Below, piece after piece: positions 21,843 through 32,249 of a stretch of DNA of 64,000 nucleotides (position 1 is the first letter of the stretch; each line of letters begins with the position of its first letter). This DNA is from Adiantum capillus-veneris (Eukaryota; Streptophyta; Polypodiopsida; Polypodiales; Pteridaceae), in the NCBI GenBank assembly GCA_014529385.2, contig CM043946.1, positions 19,239,077-19,303,076 of the forward strand. The letters run 5' to 3'. The notes beneath the pieces were generated by a model that was not told the DNA's origin, searched no databases, and saw nothing but the letters and a program-made list of their open reading frames with translations. The position numbers and the translations under genes were made by a program.

Positions 21843-22149
21843 CTACCTGAGAGGAGCTGGTCTGCAAATCAGGTTAGTAGCTGCTGTCGTTGATATAGTC
21901 GGTTGGGCATCTGTGTCCTCGGTTACTTCCTCACCCCTGTTACAGCTACCTCTACCCCTCCTCAGCTGCCACACCACCGCAATGAGCAGCGGCGCCGCTG
22001 CCATGACCAGGGAAATGCAGAGCTTACCGGTCTCAGCCATGAAGCTTGAGACGCACGAAATTGCAGATCGGATCTGAAAGCGTCCGTGCGCGTGATAGCT
22101 CTAGCACATCTGTTGGTGCATGCGCGCGTGTGTGTGTGTGTGTGTGTGT

Positions 22150-22189
<40 letters not shown>
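21769..22189. repeat. Paired GT/GA compound microsatellites
   Basis: (GT)n(GA)n at 21769-21840 and again at 22126-22189, one in each copy of the tandem duplication. The second is followed by a short GTAGTC repeat (22191-22214). Confidence 0.93.
21843..22040 (-). CDS. Possible alternative 5' exon of the TNL gene (signal-anchor-like)
   Basis: A 65-codon frame from ATG 22040. Residues about 7-24 (LCISLVMAAAPLLIAVVW) are hydrophobic and followed by basic RRGRG, which looks like a membrane anchor or signal sequence. The rest (NRGEEVTEDT..., ICRPAP) parallels the codons just upstream of the TIR methionine at 21567. The parent gene may therefore have begun with this leader, with the inner duplicate losing about 100 bp. 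Whether it is transcribed or spliced onto the TIR exon cannot be told from sequence. It could equally be a relic. Confidence 0.4.
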   Translation of the reverse strand: MAETGKLCISLVMAAAPLLIAVVWQLRRGRGSCNRGEEVTEDTDAQPTISTTAATNLICRPAPLR

Positions 22190-22190
<1 letters not shown>

Positions 22191-22330
22191 TTAGTCGTAG
22201 TCGTAGTCGTAGTCTGTCATGGTGATCAGCCCTGCACATGCCTGCCAGTTTTTGAATAGGCCTTCCTAGAGAAGGCCAAATCTGTCAACCAGTCTTCGTA
22301 TTGGAAGGGTGGTTTTGGAAGGGTGGTTTC

Positions 22331-22399
22331 AAAATAGTCCTTCAATAGGAAGGGCACTATAAAAATTTTATAATGCCCTTCACAAACTAAGACTATTTT
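22331..22399. repeat. Hairpin-forming inverted repeat
   Basis: The left arm 22331-22364 (AAAATAGTCCTT...GAAGGGCACTATAAAA) pairs with the right arm 22366-22399 (TTTTATAATGCCCTTC...AAGACTATTTT), with mismatches in the middle. It could be the core of a small MITE; no target duplication was found. Confidence 0.7.
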
Positions 22400-23483
22400 A
22401 TTGTGTAATGTATTATGTAAGTAAGATGGGCATTGGGAACTTGGAAGTTTAAAAAAAAAAGGCAAGGTTAATTTATGAACAATTTGATCTTTAGATCCTT
22501 TCCCTTAGGCCCGTGTGTCACACGGGGGCTTGACCATCTCAAAAGGACATTTCGACCAATCAGAATTTGTGCCTCAATTTTAAGTTGTCACACAAGGTGG
22601 AAACTCGGGCAACAAACAGACGTGGCTTGCCTCGTCACGGTCGCGATCAATTGCAGATCGTCCGAGGGGTCAAGCCCGCCTACGCGCGTACCTTTCGGAG
22701 CTGTCCAATAGTTTTCAAGCACAACCAACATTGCAATTCTTTTATGAAACTCCCGCCATTGCGGTGCTCCACCATTACACCTGCTCGCATTGCGCAATCA
22801 ATAAGAGACAGCCAACACAACTCACAGGTAAACTCTCATCTACTCTTCTCCTCTCTATAGTCAATTTTCTCTCTCCAAGTAGGAAGTATGCACGAAGTAT
22901 GCAGTATTCTTTCTTCAAGTAGGAAGTATGTAGGAAGTATGCAGTATGAATTCTTGTGTTCAACATTCAATCCCTGCCATGTTCATCTCTTGATGTTCAA
23001 CAGAAAATCTGTGTGACGAATTATGGCACTAGGCATTTTCATTCATGTTCATGCCCATATAGCATTCATGAGTGGCAAGAAGACTTGGAGGTGTTGGATT
23101 CTTGGGTTGTGGACAACTCCAGTTCTTCTGCTACTGACCAGTGCAAGGATAGGTTCTTGTTTAGTGATCGATCAAGTTTTACCATACAGTAACCATACAC
23201 ACAGCTGGGAAAATGTTTCTCCTCAGAATTTTCTTGGCTTTGGCTGGTGCTTTATTTGTAATGAAGAAAAAATTGATTTTGAAGATTGTATGCTTTATAT
23301 GCTTGGACATCTTGGTAGGCGGCTGATGTTGATGCATGTCATGCGTTGGTTTTAGTGGATTGTGCAACTTCATTGATTGGAATGCAAGATTCAATATGAG
23401 TTTAATGAAAAGAGAAGTTGGTTGTTTTATCTTGATGTCTTGCTGGAGTATTTAGGGTTTGTTTCTTGTAGGTCCTTGCCACT

Positions 23484-24596
23484 ATGGACTCCCAAGCATT
23501 CTCCCAGCGTGACAATGAAGCTTATGTGGAGTCTCAGTGCGGACAAGATCAACCGTCATACTTCTTTGGGACACCTACAAGCGCACCCATAGGAGGAATG
23601 GTACCTCTTGGAGGATATTAGGCAATGTTGTCTTCACCTGGCTCCCCGATGTACTTCCAACCGCATTTTCCTCATGCTGGTCCAAGGGTGGGATGCCTAT
23701 CCTCGTCAATGTCTACACAACTAGGCGAACTTCAAGCTACTCTCGGCACTCAGATACCGATTTCACACTGAGCCCCCCATTCTCCTCTCCAAGCTAGCCA
23801 AACACAACAAGCTTCGACTCCAACACCTCCCCCTAGAGGTCCACCATCGGTCCCGACAAAGCCACCCAAGCCTCGTAGAGGAAGTAAGACAAAGAAACTT
23901 GCTATTGGGGAGGATGGTTCATTGCAAGGAGTGGCACCGAAGCGGGGCAAGAAGGTGCTAAATACAATCGATGATGGCCATTCGAATGAGGTGACGACTG
24001 CTAAGGATTCAAAGTCAAAGTGGCAGGACTATTGGGTCGAATACTTGGTTCATATTAGAGCTTCCATGCACGAGGACTTCAACAAGTCATCTAAGCAGGG
24101 AGTCAACCTCTGGAGCAAGGTTGCCTTGAAGCTCGCCTCTATGTTCACTGACTTTGACAAGGATAGTGAAGCAGGTAGAAAGAAGTGGGGACGTGTTTAC
24201 GATGACTACAAGGCAAACAAGGCCCACAACAACATTTCCGGTAATGATAGACGGAGGACTTGTAAATGGTACGACATCATTGATAAGTACATGCATAGCA
24301 GGGCTCGTGTGTCTTGCATGATCCATGCATCTGCTTTACCAACAAATCCACTGGTACAGGTGAAGATCCTGATCTCGCAAGCAATGAAGTGGGCTCCTCG
24401 TCGACCTCACGCCCAGGCAGACTTTGGAAAGCTCCGGACAACTTTTGGTACACCTAGTTGAGTGTGGTAAGGACTTGGTCAAGGAGCTCGTACTGTCTAG
24501 GGAGAAGATGGAAGCAATTGAAACACGTAAGCTGGACATTTTTTGGCATTGCAAAAGAATCTAGCTGACCTTATCGCAGATGGGAAGTAGTGACAC
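23484..24596 (+). pseudogene. Harbinger Myb/SANT-like accessory protein (ORF1)
   Basis: In these elements this protein binds subterminal DNA and helps bring the transposase into the nucleus. The frame from ATG 23484 (MDSQAFSQRDNEAYVESQ) continues into a Pro/Ser-rich linker. Basic PKPRRGSKTKK follows, then a trihelix/Myb-like domain (WQDYWVEYLVHIRASMHEDF, WSKVALKLASMF, GRKKWGRVYDDYKAN) at about 24030-24270. In-frame TAG at 23619 and TGA at 23769 break the N-terminal half. Frame is lost after 24355, and the C-terminal helix (ELVLSREKMEAIETRKLDI...) continues in another frame with a further shift near 24540. Pseudogene. Confidence 0.78.
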
Positions 24597-25432
24597 AACT
24601 TAGGTTTGGTTCTTTGTAGTCATTACGTTCGCTTTGTTCGATATGTCCTGGAATAAATTCAGCTCGCTGTTATTTGCTGAAAACTTTGACCTTTGTCATC
24701 AGTACGATAAAATACAGATTCCTCTTTTTTTGTCATGTTTTGGTAAAAAAGAACAACGTATGTTGGTTTATGTTTAGCCGCTATTTTTTTGGCTGAAAAT
24801 AGTATGCTAATTTTGAGTTTGTCCTCTGGTTTATTTATAATGAGAACTGTGGTGTTTTTCAGCTTGCTATTTTGTGGCTGGAAAAAGTCTGCTTTTTTTT
24901 GTAAAGTCATCTAGTTATCTTTCGGGTTATTTTCTATCAGATTCTAGTAAAATATCAACATGCTCAAGTTTTAAAGGAGCACGTTCTGATAGAATTTTGC
25001 ATGTTCTAATAGAACTCATTTAAAAGCAATCAGCTTCCTTGTTTTAAATTCAGGTTGTTCTTGCGTGCCATGTTACAATTATGTGATTCAATATGCTCTG
25101 CCTTTTTCGCAAGCACTGTTCAAATTTCGATTCAGGGCCGGTACGAGCTTCTTCAGTTTTGTTCTTAATCTCGAGTGTTCGTGCTGGTTTATGGCATACC
25201 TACAGGCCAACCATGCATAGCAAGGAGAAGAGAGCTTTGGCGGTCTTGTGTGTGTTTCTCATGCTTGAATTGACTGGACAATTGTGAAGCAATGCCTCCG
25301 TTGCTCAAGCGTGGCTTCAACTAGCAAAGTCTGCAAGACATGCTCATTCATTTCTAAGCAGAGTATCTGCTCGTCGTCGAGGTCATGAGCAACGAGCATG
25401 TTAGGCATATGCACGACTACAGAATTACTTGG

Positions 25433-26254
25433 AAGGTTTTCTAAATGGATTGTGGTCAAGCGCAATGTTCAGAAGCAGGTTGCAAATTAGCCGGGAGACT
25501 TAATTTTGATTACATTTGCCAAATGGTTGCTCCACAAATGAGAAGATAGGACACAAACATGCGTAATGCAGTGCCTCTCGAGCGAAGGGTTGCTCTAGCC
25601 ATACATTGGCTTGTTAGTGGAGCAAATTTGGAAGTGCTTGCAGACTTGTATAGCATGGCGCGGAGCACAGCAACCTCAGTTGTCCTAGAGTATTGTTCGG
25701 CTGTGCAAGAAAGTGTTCTTCGAAGCTTTTACATCCGATGGCCATCGACTGCTAGAATGACACAACTCGCAGAAGGATTCGAAGCTCTTCATGGGATACC
25801 TTATGTGAGTGGGGCTGTGGACGGATCTCACATTCCTATTATTGCTCCTAGACAAAATCAGGCAGACTACTTCAATAGAAAAGGTTTTCACTTCGTGCTT
25901 TTGCAGATGACAGTGGATGCCAATTGCATGGTATGGGACTATGATGTTGTTTGGGCAGGGTCGATGCATGACTCCAACAATTTCTCGAGAAGCATGCTTG
26001 GTAGGCGGTGTGAAAGTGGAGTTTTGGGAAATTACTGCCTTGTAGGGGATTGTGCCTACGCGGCACGGCCGTACATGTTGGTCCCCTTTAAAGGGAGCAA
26101 GGATGGCCTACCTGAAGACAAGTATTATTGGAAATTCATCCAATCAAGTACCCGTATGCCTGTGGAGAGAGCTTTTGGGATGCTAAAAGCTCATTTCCGA
26201 TACTGTGGGTTGGCCAATCAGAATTTGATGTATTTCTGGCTGCTTAATATTTGA
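25433..26254 (+). pseudogene. Harbinger transposase (DDE_Tnp_4 type)
   Basis: The open part from 25559 shows the N-terminal helix-turn-helix-like region (LAIHWLVSGANLEVLADLY). Catalytic motifs follow: first Asp in SGAVDGSHIPI, second in VGDCAYAARPYMLVPF, and Glu in MPVERAFGMLKAHFR. Upstream, FRSRLQISRET and then FDYICQMVAPQM extend the protein. They are separated from it by a one-base shift near 25501 and a TAG near 25547. After AHFRY the sequence runs into a duplicated AT-rich block and the frame stops. The C-terminal part is missing, or lies in a later exon such as the acidic frame ending at 27033. Confidence 0.85.
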
Positions 26255-26482
26255 GAAACTCTTGTTTGCGTTTTTTTTTAATGATTTAATGTCTGGTAGC
26301 CAGCATTTCGCATAGTGTTGGGTGGCCAATCAGAATTTGATGTATTTCTGGCTGCTTAATATTTGAGAAACTCTTGTCTCGTTTTTTTTCTTATTTTGCG
26401 AAGTTTAGGTTCGATTGCAGGGTAATTTGGAATCTGCGTTTTTTTTCTTATTTTGTGAAGTTGTTTGATTGCAGGGTAGACA
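26205..26482. repeat. Nested short tandem duplications at the transposase 3' end
   Basis: GGCCAATCAGAATTTGATGT with its following 50 bp occurs at about 26214 and 26322. TTTTTTCTTATTTTG...GATTGCAGGG occurs at about 26382 and 26440. The second unit ends in an acceptor-like GATTGCAG, so this may be duplicated intron sequence. Confidence 0.8.
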
Positions 26483-26775
26483 CACATTCTGGTATTTATA
26501 TGCAAACAATGTATGTGAGTTATTTATTTGTATGGTTCTGTTATAGCTGTTCATGTATGTCAGGGTTGCGACAGATGTCTGTCTAGGCGGGTTTAAAGTC
26601 GTTGAGTCAATGTGATTGTTTGTTGCAATCATGCAAATTGGTGAGGACTAATGCAGTCGTCACGACAACTATAAACTTCTCCTCTCGAGCTTGGAGACGG
26701 TAGTTGGTCATCGAGTGAGTGTGTTGCTATGTCTGGGTCGTGTTTTATTGATGATGTTGGTACTCATGTCTCTTT

Positions 26776-27033
26776 ATGTTGATAATAGATCTAAATCCTT
26801 TGAGTTTTAATCGCGCAGTGATGTTGAGTCAGATTGTTGGGACAAATCTTTTTTTTGAAAATAATTATCTGTTAAGATTTAATTCTTGTCCTGATATTTG
26901 TTGTTGCTTAGCTCAAGTGTTGAAGGTTGATGTGAAAGAGTACACCAAAAGGCATGTTCCGTTAGTGTTTGAAGAGGATGCATATGCTGATGATGATCAC
27001 GAAATTGACAAATATGATTTGGAGCTGCAATGA
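26776..27033 (+). other. Possible C-terminal exon of the Harbinger transposase
   Basis: This open frame has a tail rich in Asp/Glu (VDVKEYTKRHVPLVFEEDAY...). It lies inside the element, downstream of the transposase, on the same strand. Acidic C-termini are common in such proteins, but no motif proves the link. Confidence 0.3.
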
Positions 27034-27252
27034 CAACTTACGTTGAAGCTTTATATCCATGGTTAGTTTTATGTCACGTATCCTTGACATGGCGAGCTTT
27101 ATTGATGGTATAAGTATTTTTCGATAATCAAGCCATTATGTGTGTCTCTTTCTTCAGCTTTGCTCTCTGACTTTCTCTTTGTTTTAGAGCTGGTGAGCGG
27201 CTTCTCCTTCGCGCTATATCTCTCTTTGTGTTTAGCTGCCACGTCTTCTTCT

Positions 27253-27360
<108 letters not shown>

Positions 27361-27632
27361 CAAGATTAGCAGGTAGATAATTGTTTATGTGCAAAGCATG
27401 AACTCATTTGTTGCTTTGTAACGCTCTTCAACTGAGTGATATATGGTTGGTGCCATGAATTTCCCATAGGTTGTCCGCCCACGTGTGACGCTTTTTCTCA
27501 CTGATCAACTCGTTGAGGTGTTTGGGCTGTCGCCCGCTGAAAAGCAAGACCCTTTGTCCAGGCGCCTGTGTGTGACACGGACCTTATTACCTATTCTTTT
27601 GAGTTTGGAGTTTTAAAGTTTAGCTTTTAACT

Positions 27633-28082
27633 CAGGCTGAGTTCACACTAAAGCGGCGGCAATCACACTCCAAACGGTGCATTTCTAGCCGGAAGAGTAA
27701 ATGCATGCACTCTTCCACCGCCCATTGGTTCAGACAGGAGTGGAAGACCACGGTTAGATAGTTTTCATCCGCTGCCCATTGTGAACACTCGAGGCCGACG
27801 AAAATCAACACTAAAGTGTCTTTTTTCAAAAGGTTTGAGGTTATTAAAAAATAAATAAAATAATTTGGACCTCCAGCAAGGATTTTCTGCGGACGTGGAG
27901 GGTGGAAGCGTTTTGTCCCCAGGGGGGGTAAGGAAGAAAATGTCGCAATCACTTCCACGAGCTGGCAAGGTTTTCTCTCTACTACCTCCGCGCTATGTGA
28001 ACGGGTATGCCTACCTGGCGCAGTGTGATTGGCTACACGCATGCGTCATTTCCCTTCTGCCGCCTACTGTGAACCTAGCCTC
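27633..28082. mobile_element. 450-bp non-autonomous TIR element (MITE)
   Basis: The left end CAGGCTGAGTTCACACT and the reverse complement of the right end, GAGGCTAGGTTCACAGT, form TIRs of about 30 bp that continue into GGCGGCA. ACT flanks both sides (27630-27632 and 28083-28085). There is no coding capacity. The 3-bp flank would fit the PIF/Harbinger or CACTA type, but the assignment is uncertain. Confidence 0.68.
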
Positions 28083-28900
28083 ACTTGGGTTTTTTTAGCG
28101 TGCGCAATTGCCTGCAACATGTTGCTCTAAGAAGTAAGAGGCTTCGTGCGTAGGAAAGCTCAGAGGAGCTCTGAGAGAGTGAGTGTGTGTGCGTTAGCCT
28201 CTGTTAGCTTCCTCAAGCGGCCTCCTTTGTCATAGCCACACTCAAAGAACTCAGAAAATCAAAAGTTTGAAAGCAAGTCATGCCAAGAGGTCTCAGTTTT
28301 TGTCCTACATAGATGACTCAGAACTTTAGAAGCGAGTCGTTACTTTGGAGTTCAAACCAGGTACACACGATTTGCATTATGGTTTCAACATTTGGGCTCA
28401 GCCTTTTTATTAACTCTCAGGTTCATTATTGTTTTGGGAAATGGGCATTGACTCTTATTGTATGGACAAAAATACCTGCAGATGATTGTTGCAGACCACT
28501 AAGTCATTCCTTGATGACTAAAATGGAGACACACCTAGCGAAGGAAATTGTTGGTTGAGGCTCGCACTCCAATCACTCGATCGGCTCCCTTTGAGCTACC
28601 AACACCTACTGCATGCATTCGAAGTATTAGATCTCAACTTTATATTTTACAGAGGTATATATTGAGTTTTGTTCCTCTTTGTTGCATGTCTTCTAAGTTG
28701 CATAAGAAAGATCATAAGTTTAATATGTGTTGAAATAAGATTACTTTGTTCCTCTTCTAAGTTGCATAAGAAAGATCATAAGGTTAGTACGCATTGAAAG
28801 AAGAGTATATATGCATGAGCATTCAAGTTGCATGAGGTTATTACATATTAAAAGAAGAGTATGGGCTTTGTGCTAATACATAAAATGACATCACGATCAC
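28083..28900. other. Unassigned sequence with short tandem repeats
   Basis: About 28685-28860 holds three imperfect units of GTTGCATAAGAAAGATCATA followed by AAAGAAGAGTAT-type text. The rest is not recognised. It may include the 5' end of the hAT element that follows. Confidence 0.45.
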
Positions 28901-30008
28901 ATGATGGAAGAGATTTTTGGAGATGAACCCACAATACGTCAGGATGATGGGAATAAAGCGGATGATGGGGATGAAGCCCAAGAAGTTGAAGTAGCAACAA
29001 GCTTGGAACCAACTTCAAAAACTAAGAATCAAAGGAGATGGAGGCCAGCATGGAAATACGAACATAAATGGGCTTATCCAGTGGTGATTGAGAAAAAGTT
29101 GCGAGTTAAATGCGAGTGGTGTATTTATGCAAATTTCAAAAACCGGTTTGCCACCAAAGGGTCTTCTACGATTCAACTTCCTTCTTTGCATGAACACAAT
29201 AAGTCTAGCGATCACAAAATGGCAGCCTTGAAATGGGCAGCTAAGGATAACAAAGGTTGCATTCCTCTTACAGAGTATGTAGCCATTTTTGAGGACAAAG
29301 AGAAAGTGAGGGTAATTACGATCATGTGGCAAGTGTATTTTGTAGTGCAATGTGCTGGGCCTATGGAGCTCTTTGAGAAAATTTGTGTTCATCAAATTGA
29401 GCAAGGGCTACTATGCCTACGCATGCAGATTACAGGACTTATTTGAAAAGGAAGCCTGGTATGGAATTTGTCCAAGCCATCAAAGATGTCTTATGGAACG
29501 CTTTATGCAATGAGATCCAAGCAAGTCCTTGGTTTTCTTTGATGGTTGATGACAGTACTTATCGAGGAAAAGAGGGACACTTAATTATTTATGTGAACTA
29601 TCTCAAAGATGCAGGGAAGGGTGATAATCATGTAGTCTTTGTGAGGCTTTTAAAAATGGAGGATGGTGGAGCAGATGCAAAATATGATGCTATCATTAAT
29701 TTGCTAAAAGAGATGGGTTTATGCCTTCAAAAGCTTGTGGCACTTGCTGCAGATGGATGCTCAGTTATGATGGGTTGTAGAGCTGGGCTTGTTGCCAAAA
29801 TGAAAGCAGATGTTCCACATCTTCTCTCAAATCATTGTCTTGCACATAGGGAAAATCTCGCAACAAGTCAAGCTGTTGCTTCCTTTCCCGAATTTGTATA
29901 CTTGGATAAATTGTGCAAAAGTATTTATGCTTGGATTCATGCATCAGGAAAACGAATGGGTGATTTGAAGTTTATTGAGGGAGCATTAGATTTGCCAGAG
30001 CTGGCTAT
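28901..30008 (+). pseudogene. hAT-type transposase with zinc finger, interrupted
   Basis: The N-terminal part (28901-29446) has an acidic leader and a zinc-finger-like block: WKYEHKWAYPVV, then CEWC, with HEHNKSSDH as the His pair. After a frameshift near 29410 the catalytic-region part is open to 30008. It contains FSLMVDDSTYRGKEGHLIIY, VALAADGCSVMMGCRAGLV and SNHCLAHRENLATSQA, which resemble hAT transposases of the ZNF862-like type with the family's D and CxxH features. At 30009 a gypsy LTR cuts the frame; a few matching codons (LRIH) resume after 35827. The rest is lost at the CACTA end. Confidence 0.75.
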
Positions 30009-30148
30009 TGTCATGGATGCTTGAGAGTCAGTCGCTGCCTCAATAAACTTCAAATCCGGAAGAATATAGAAGTTTTTAGAAAGCTCTAGAAAGTTGAAGA
30101 AGGATCCAGAAGGCTCTAGAAGAATCTAGAAGGATCTAGAAGGATCAA

Positions 30149-30176
30149 GAAGTTTCTAGAAGCTTGGAGAAGATTC
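30149..30176 (+). promoter_or_regulatory. Six-unit heat-shock-element-like array, 5' LTR
   Basis: The order GAA, TTC, GAA, TTG, GAA, TTC, each separated by exactly two bases, matches the nGAAn inverted five-base arrangement bound by heat shock factors, with one imperfect unit. It sits about 150 bp upstream of the TATA box at 30328. The same 28-bp arrangement is kept in the 3' LTR. Confidence 0.7.
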
Positions 30177-30327
30177 CATAAGAATCTAGAAGTTTTTGGA
30201 AAGCTCTAGAAAGTTGAAGAAGGATCCAAAAGGTTCTAGAAGAACTAGAAGGACCTAGAAAGTCCTGACCTCCTCAAGAAGAACCTAGAAAGTCCTAACC
30301 TCCTCAAGTAACCTCCTCAAGCACTAG

Positions 30328-30335
30328 TATAAATA
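30328..30335 (+). promoter_or_regulatory. TATA box of the 5' LTR
   Basis: TATAAATAGGGG context, with an identical counterpart at 35540 in the 3' LTR. Confidence 0.8.
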
Positions 30336-30653
30336 GGGGTCTTGGGCCACAAGCCCCTCAGTCTTTCCAACACCAGTTGTGAGGCTCCTATGAGGAAATC
30401 CCTCTTCTAGTTCTTGTCTTATGTTCAAGTCTTGTCCTTGCAATCAAGCTTTGTCTTGTACTCAAGTCATGTAATCCAAGTCTTGTATCTAGCTCTCTTA
30501 ATATAGCATTAAGTCTTATACTCAATATTAAGCTTATCATCCTCAAGTCCAACTTCTTGTACATTGTGAGCACCTCCTCTTGATCTCTTCTAGCTCTATA
30601 CACGCTCATAACAGTTTGGCAAGACCACCATCTCTTAATCTTCTCAAGCCATC

Positions 30654-31666
30654 ATGGAGACGATGATGGAAGGTCTCATCAACGCATTGCAAAGCATTCA
30701 AGCTCAGTTACAAGAACTTCGCGAGAGTAACGCTCAACTTCAAGCAGGGCAACCCTAATCTTGGGACCGGCGTTACAAGATCTTCAACGTCAAATTCAAG
30801 AGCTTCAAGAGACAAGCACACATCAAACACAAGCTGCAACATCCAGCTATTCTCAACAACATAAGAAGGAGCCGAAGGTCAGCATGCCTGAAAAATTTGA
30901 TGGGACTAGATCAAAGTTTAGAGGTTTTCTCCAACAAGTGCGTCTCTTCATTCAAATGCAACGAGAGCGTTATCTAGATGATGGCTCTCAAGTAGGCCTT
31001 ATTGGGACCCTCCTCTTAGGTACGGATCTCTCTTGGTTTTCTCTCTTACTTGAAAAAGAATCTCCTCTCCTTCATGACTTTGAAGCTTTTGTGCGGGAGT
31101 TCTCAGCTGCAACCTTTGGGGATATTGATAGAGCAAGGGTTGCTGAAACCAAACTTAGAAATCTCCGCCAAGGATCAAGACCTGCATCCATCTATGCATC
31201 CGGATTTCAACAACTCACTTGTGATCTGACTTGGCATGATGAATATTTCATTAGCCAATTTCGGTGGGGATTAAAGGATGACGTAAAAGATCTTTTATTG
31301 ACTATGCCAAAGGTTCACACACTAAGCGAGTTCATCCCTCAAGAAATAGAATGTGATAATCGACTATTTGAGAGGAGACGAGAGAGGCATCTTGGGGAAA
31401 CATTGCGATCCCAAACAGAAGTGACACATAATGGCTACACACCTCAACAAGGCCATGAATCAAGCATTGAGCCCATGAAAATTGATTCAGCACGGTTTCA
31501 ACCTCTCTCAGCCCAGGAGAAGCAAATGCGACACATTAATGGCTTATGTATGTATTGCAGAGAGCAGGGGCACAAAGTTCGACAGTGTCCAAGGAAGAGA
31601 AGGATGAACGTCCATGGTGCAATGGCCTCAACGTGTTCGGAAAACATGGACGTCCAACCCCAATAG
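30654..31666 (+). pseudogene. gag of the chromovirus
   Basis: The likely start ATG is at 30654 (METMMEGLINALQSIQAQL). That frame stops at about 30756; the main capsid frame is open from 30761. Capsid motifs include MPEKFDGTRSKFRGFLQQV, ETKLRNLRQGSRPASIYAS and FRWGLKDDVKDLLL. A CCHC zinc knuckle, CMYCREQGHKVRQC, closes it near 31590. The early frameshift prevents a full gag product. Confidence 0.85.
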
Positions 31667-32249
31667 AGACCGACCGGTTGGACAAAAGACAAGCAAAAAT
31701 TGTCTCTATCTTCCCACTGATTCCACTTCAAGTTTTATGCTACCAGTCAAGATCCATATGCCGGGTAGGCACATGGATTGTGAAGCATTACTAGATTCAG
31801 ATGCAATAGCGTGCTTCATGGACAAAGAATTTGCAAAAGAACAAGGCATACCACTTGTGGAGAAGTCTAATTCAGCAACTATAGAAGTCATTGATGGTCG
31901 TCCCCTCGCTTCAGGGGATGTCAGGTATGAAACTTGCCCCATAGAAGTAACATTGCAGGAGCATGTTTCAAGAATAGCTTTCAATATTATACAAAGCCCA
32001 AGCAGTCCAATTGTTATTGGGCTACCGTGGCTTGAATTACATAATCCTGACGTCGATCGGAGGGCTCGGAGAATTGAATCACAAAAAGTCCAAAAGAAGA
32101 AGGGAAGGCATAATAGGCCTATATATCTTGGAGCCAAGGTCTTCATGCGTGCAACCAAAAAGTATCCAACTTTCCTAATATTTGCAACACCAACCGACAC
32201 GTCGACAAAAAAAGTCATGGAGGCATTGCCACGTCAATATCAAGATTAA
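31614..32249 (+). pseudogene. Aspartic protease of the chromovirus, active-site change
   Basis: The frame contains the retropepsin region (MDCEALLDSDAIACFMD) and the second motif IVIGLPWLELHNPDVD. The catalytic triplet, normally DSG or DTG, reads DSD at about 31798-31806. That would abolish the flap-facing glycine and probably activity. The region ends in the linker to RT (LPRQYQD). Confidence 0.82.

Larger units (their letters stand above)
21584..22190 (-). repeat. Tandem duplication of the TNL 5' region
   Basis: Two copies, 21584-21840 and about 21858-22190, share CTGCAAAT..., TCCTCGGTTACTTCCTCACC, AAATTGCAGAT and GAAAGCGTCCGTGCGCGTG. Each is followed by a GT run and a GA run. The outer copy has about 100 extra bp containing an ATG at 22040. 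That ATG opens a frame (MAETGKLCISLVMAAAPLL...) with a hydrophobic N-terminal segment, in the same sense as the TNL gene, running into NRGEEVTEDT, which is also present upstream of the TIR start. The frame ends at 21843 with a possible GT donor (CTCAG|GTAGAG). Confidence 0.85.
30009..30613 (+). repeat. 5' LTR of the chromovirus
   Basis: Starts TGTCATGGATGC and ends CTCATAACA; 605 bp against 679 bp for the 3' LTR. U3 is filled with GAAG/TCTAGAA-type repeats. A TATA box TATAAATA lies at 30328-30335. Length difference is mainly in the number of repeats. Confidence 0.95.

Noticed and set aside
21088-21867. Start of the TNL protein at 21867
   Set aside because: That frame begins at TTG and reads through a GT/GA microsatellite; ATG 21567 lies directly before the TIR domain.
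25685-25969. Minus-strand frames over the Harbinger transposase
   Set aside because: Shadows of the plus-strand transposase, which has clear catalytic motifs.
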